From Aurantimicrobium minutum (GTDB taxonomy: Bacteria; Actinomycetota; Actinomycetes; Actinomycetales; Microbacteriaceae): a stretch of DNA of 64,000 nucleotides. The position numbers and the translations under genes are program-made. Below, in pieces: positions 62,671 through 64,000 of this stretch. A model generated the notes under the pieces. The model saw only the letters and a program-made list of their open reading frames with translations. It had not been told where the DNA came from and searched no databases. The stretch lies in the NCBI RefSeq assembly GCF_029894165.1, contig NZ_JARXXU010000001.1:1488001-1552000 (forward strand). The letters run 5' to 3'. Position 1 is the first letter of the stretch; each line of letters opens with the position of its first letter.

Positions 62671-64000
62671 ATGGCAAAATATGCCACCATAAACCCTGCA
62701 ACCGGCGAGCGCGTTGCAGAGTTCGATGTCATTTCTGACGCAGAGGCGCGACAGATCACCGACCGCTCGAGTGCGGCATACACCGCATGGAAGAAGACCG
62801 ACCTTGCTGCCCGTACCGAGGTACTGCGCAAGATGGCAACCTTGCACCGTGAACGTGCGGAAGAACTAGCTGCCATCCTCACCCTCGAAATGGGTAAAAC
62901 CAAGACTCAGGCTCTGGGCGAAGTTGCCCTCGTTGCCAACATCTACGAGTACTACGCAGACAAGGCACCTGAGTTCACTGCAGACGAGCCTCTAGACATT
63001 ACGGGGACCGGTTCTGCATATGTGCGCACGGAACCTATTGGCGCCCTCGTGGGCATCATGCCGTGGAACTACCCCTACTACCAGGTAGCACGTTTCGCAG
63101 CTCCCAACATTGCCTTGGGTAACACCATCATTTTGAAGCACGCCCGTAACTGCCCTCAGTCAGCATTGGCTATTGAGAAGCTGTTCCACGAGGCCGGCCT
63201 TCCTGCTGATGTCTACATCAACGCTTTCGCGTCTGCTGCCCAGATCTCTGAGATGATCGCCGACCCTCGCATCCAGGGCGTCTCGCTGACTGGTTCTGAA
63301 AAGGCCGGTTCTGCAGTGGGTGAAGTAGCTGGTCGCCACATGAAGAAGTATGTTCTGGAGCTTGGCGGCTCTGACCCCTTCATCGTGTTGGATGATGCCG
63401 ACCTGGACGCTACTGCGGCAGCTGCTGCCCTGGGTCGCCTGGGTAACTGCGGTCAGGCATGCACCGCCTCCAAGCGCTTCATTGTGTTAGATGCTGTCTA
63501 TGACGCTTTCGTGGAGAAGTTCGTCGCTGCCGTCAACACCTACCAGACCGGTGACCCCACCGATGCAGAGACAAAGCTCGGCCCCATGTCGTCGAACGAG
63601 GCACTCACAGACCTCGACGAACTCGTTCAGGACGCTATCTCTAAGGGTGCAACTGTTCTCGCTGGTGGCGCGAAGCAGGACTCCCCTGGTTCCTTCTACT
63701 CCGCGACTCTTCTCTCCGATGTGACCGAAGATATGCGCGCGTATAAAGAAGAGCTCTTTGGACCTGCCGGTGTTGTTTACCGCGTCAAGGATGAGGCTGC
63801 AGCTATCGAGTTGGCAAACAACTCTCCCTTCGGCCTCTCCAGCTCCATCTTCACCACCAACCAGGCTCGTGCAGAAAAGATTGCAACGCAGCTGGAAGCG
63901 GGTATGGTCTGGATCAACAGCACCAGCCGCAGTGCACCTGACCTCCCCTTCGGTGGCGTCAAGCTCTCTGGTGTGGGCCGCGAGTTGGCTCGATTTGGAT
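62671..64000 (+). CDS. Aldehyde dehydrogenase, succinate-semialdehyde type (partial, cut at right edge)
   Basis: Open frame of 443 codons from ATG at 62671 to the window edge, with GGAG at 62661-62664. ALDH fold: IMPWNYPYYQVARFAAP (near 131), ELGGSDPFIV with Glu near 231, catalytic Cys in GNCGQACTASKRF near 265, and FGPAGVVYRV. Family closest to short NAD(P)+-dependent succinate-semialdehyde dehydrogenases. It is divergent from the enoyl-CoA hydratase, and would oxidise an aldehyde from the same catabolic route (inference). Confidence 0.88.
   Translation, partial: MAKYATINPATGERVAEFDVISDAEARQITDRSSAAYTAWKKTDLAARTEVLRKMATLHRERAEELAAILTLEMGKTKTQALGEVALVANIYEYYADKAPEFTADEPLDITGTGSAYVRTEPIGALVGIMPWNYPYYQVARFAAPNIALGNTIILKHARNCPQSALAIEKLFHEAGLPADVYINAFASAAQISEMIADPRIQGVSLTGSEKAGSAVGEVAGRHMKKYVLELGGSDPFIVLDDADLDATAAAAALGRLGNCGQACTASKRFIVLDAVYDAFVEKFVAAVNTYQTGDPTDAETKLGPMSSNEALTDLDELVQDAISKGATVLAGGAKQDSPGSFYSATLLSDVTEDMRAYKEELFGPAGVVYRVKDEAAAIELANNSPFGLSSSIFTTNQARAEKIATQLEAGMVWINSTSRSAPDLPFGGVKLSGVGRELARFG

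Overview
The window reads as chromosomal DNA of an actinobacterium of the Microbacteriaceae type (small freshwater relatives such as Aurantimicrobium, Rhodoluna or Aquiluna are my best guess, from memory of gene content). The reasons are moderate G+C (mid-50s by eye, not computed), AdnAB instead of RecBCD, UvrD2, a UPF0182 membrane protein, DUF2342, an FtsE with a long C-terminal tail, MpaB/DUF2236, a tmRNA tag ending ALAA, and many genes that start 6-7 nt after a TANNNT -10 box with no leader. Coding density is very high. No insertion sequence, prophage, CRISPR array or rRNA was seen.

Layout. 1-5386 (minus): cytochrome bd oxidase operon cydA-cydB-cydD-cydC, with cydC cut by the left edge. 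An iron-box-like inverted repeat and a second palindrome lie upstream of cydA. 5626-22157: UPF0182, a PDZ/Lon-like protease, DUF2342, a zinc-site protein of unknown role, UvrD2, NudC, a degenerate phosphotransferase and the AdnB/AdnA helicase-nuclease. This order closely follows M. tuberculosis Rv3193c-Rv3202c as I remember it. 22214-26241 (minus): a four-gene envelope polymer group (ExoA-like GT2, CDP-alcohol phosphotransferase, GT2, TagF-like polymerase). 26300-35913: HtrA protease, AlkD-like repair protein, two exported proteins, a purine permease, an alpha/beta hydrolase, a ZIP transporter, a SNF2 ATPase and a small membrane protein. 35923-44978: fatty acid desaturase, CopA, a Gly/His/acid-rich anchored protein, an SDR, a membrane-anchored HNH nuclease with an Excalibur domain, a 32-residue Cys-rich peptide, SMR efflux, SdpI and a beta-CASP hydrolase.

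45041-51773: initiator tRNA, HisN, MpaB, a Cys-type glutathione peroxidase, then the compact minus-strand block ftsE-ftsX-smpB-ssrA (division ABC complex next to trans-translation), followed by a small membrane protein and a VIT1-type transporter on the plus strand. 51832-64000: a catabolic region with OYE, thiolase, a complete ribose-type ABC importer, a butanediol/polyol dehydrogenase, 3-hydroxyacyl-CoA dehydrogenase, enoyl-CoA hydratase and, divergently, a semialdehyde dehydrogenase cut by the right edge. These could import a small polyol-like compound, oxidise it and feed CoA thioesters to acetyl-CoA; the substrate is not known.

Nothing here is a clear new defence or mobile system. The observations most worth following are the Cys-rich 32-residue peptide, the iron-box repeat at the cytochrome bd operon, the apparent pseudokinase next to adnAB, the deep convergent gene overlaps, and the unusual number of leaderless start sites.
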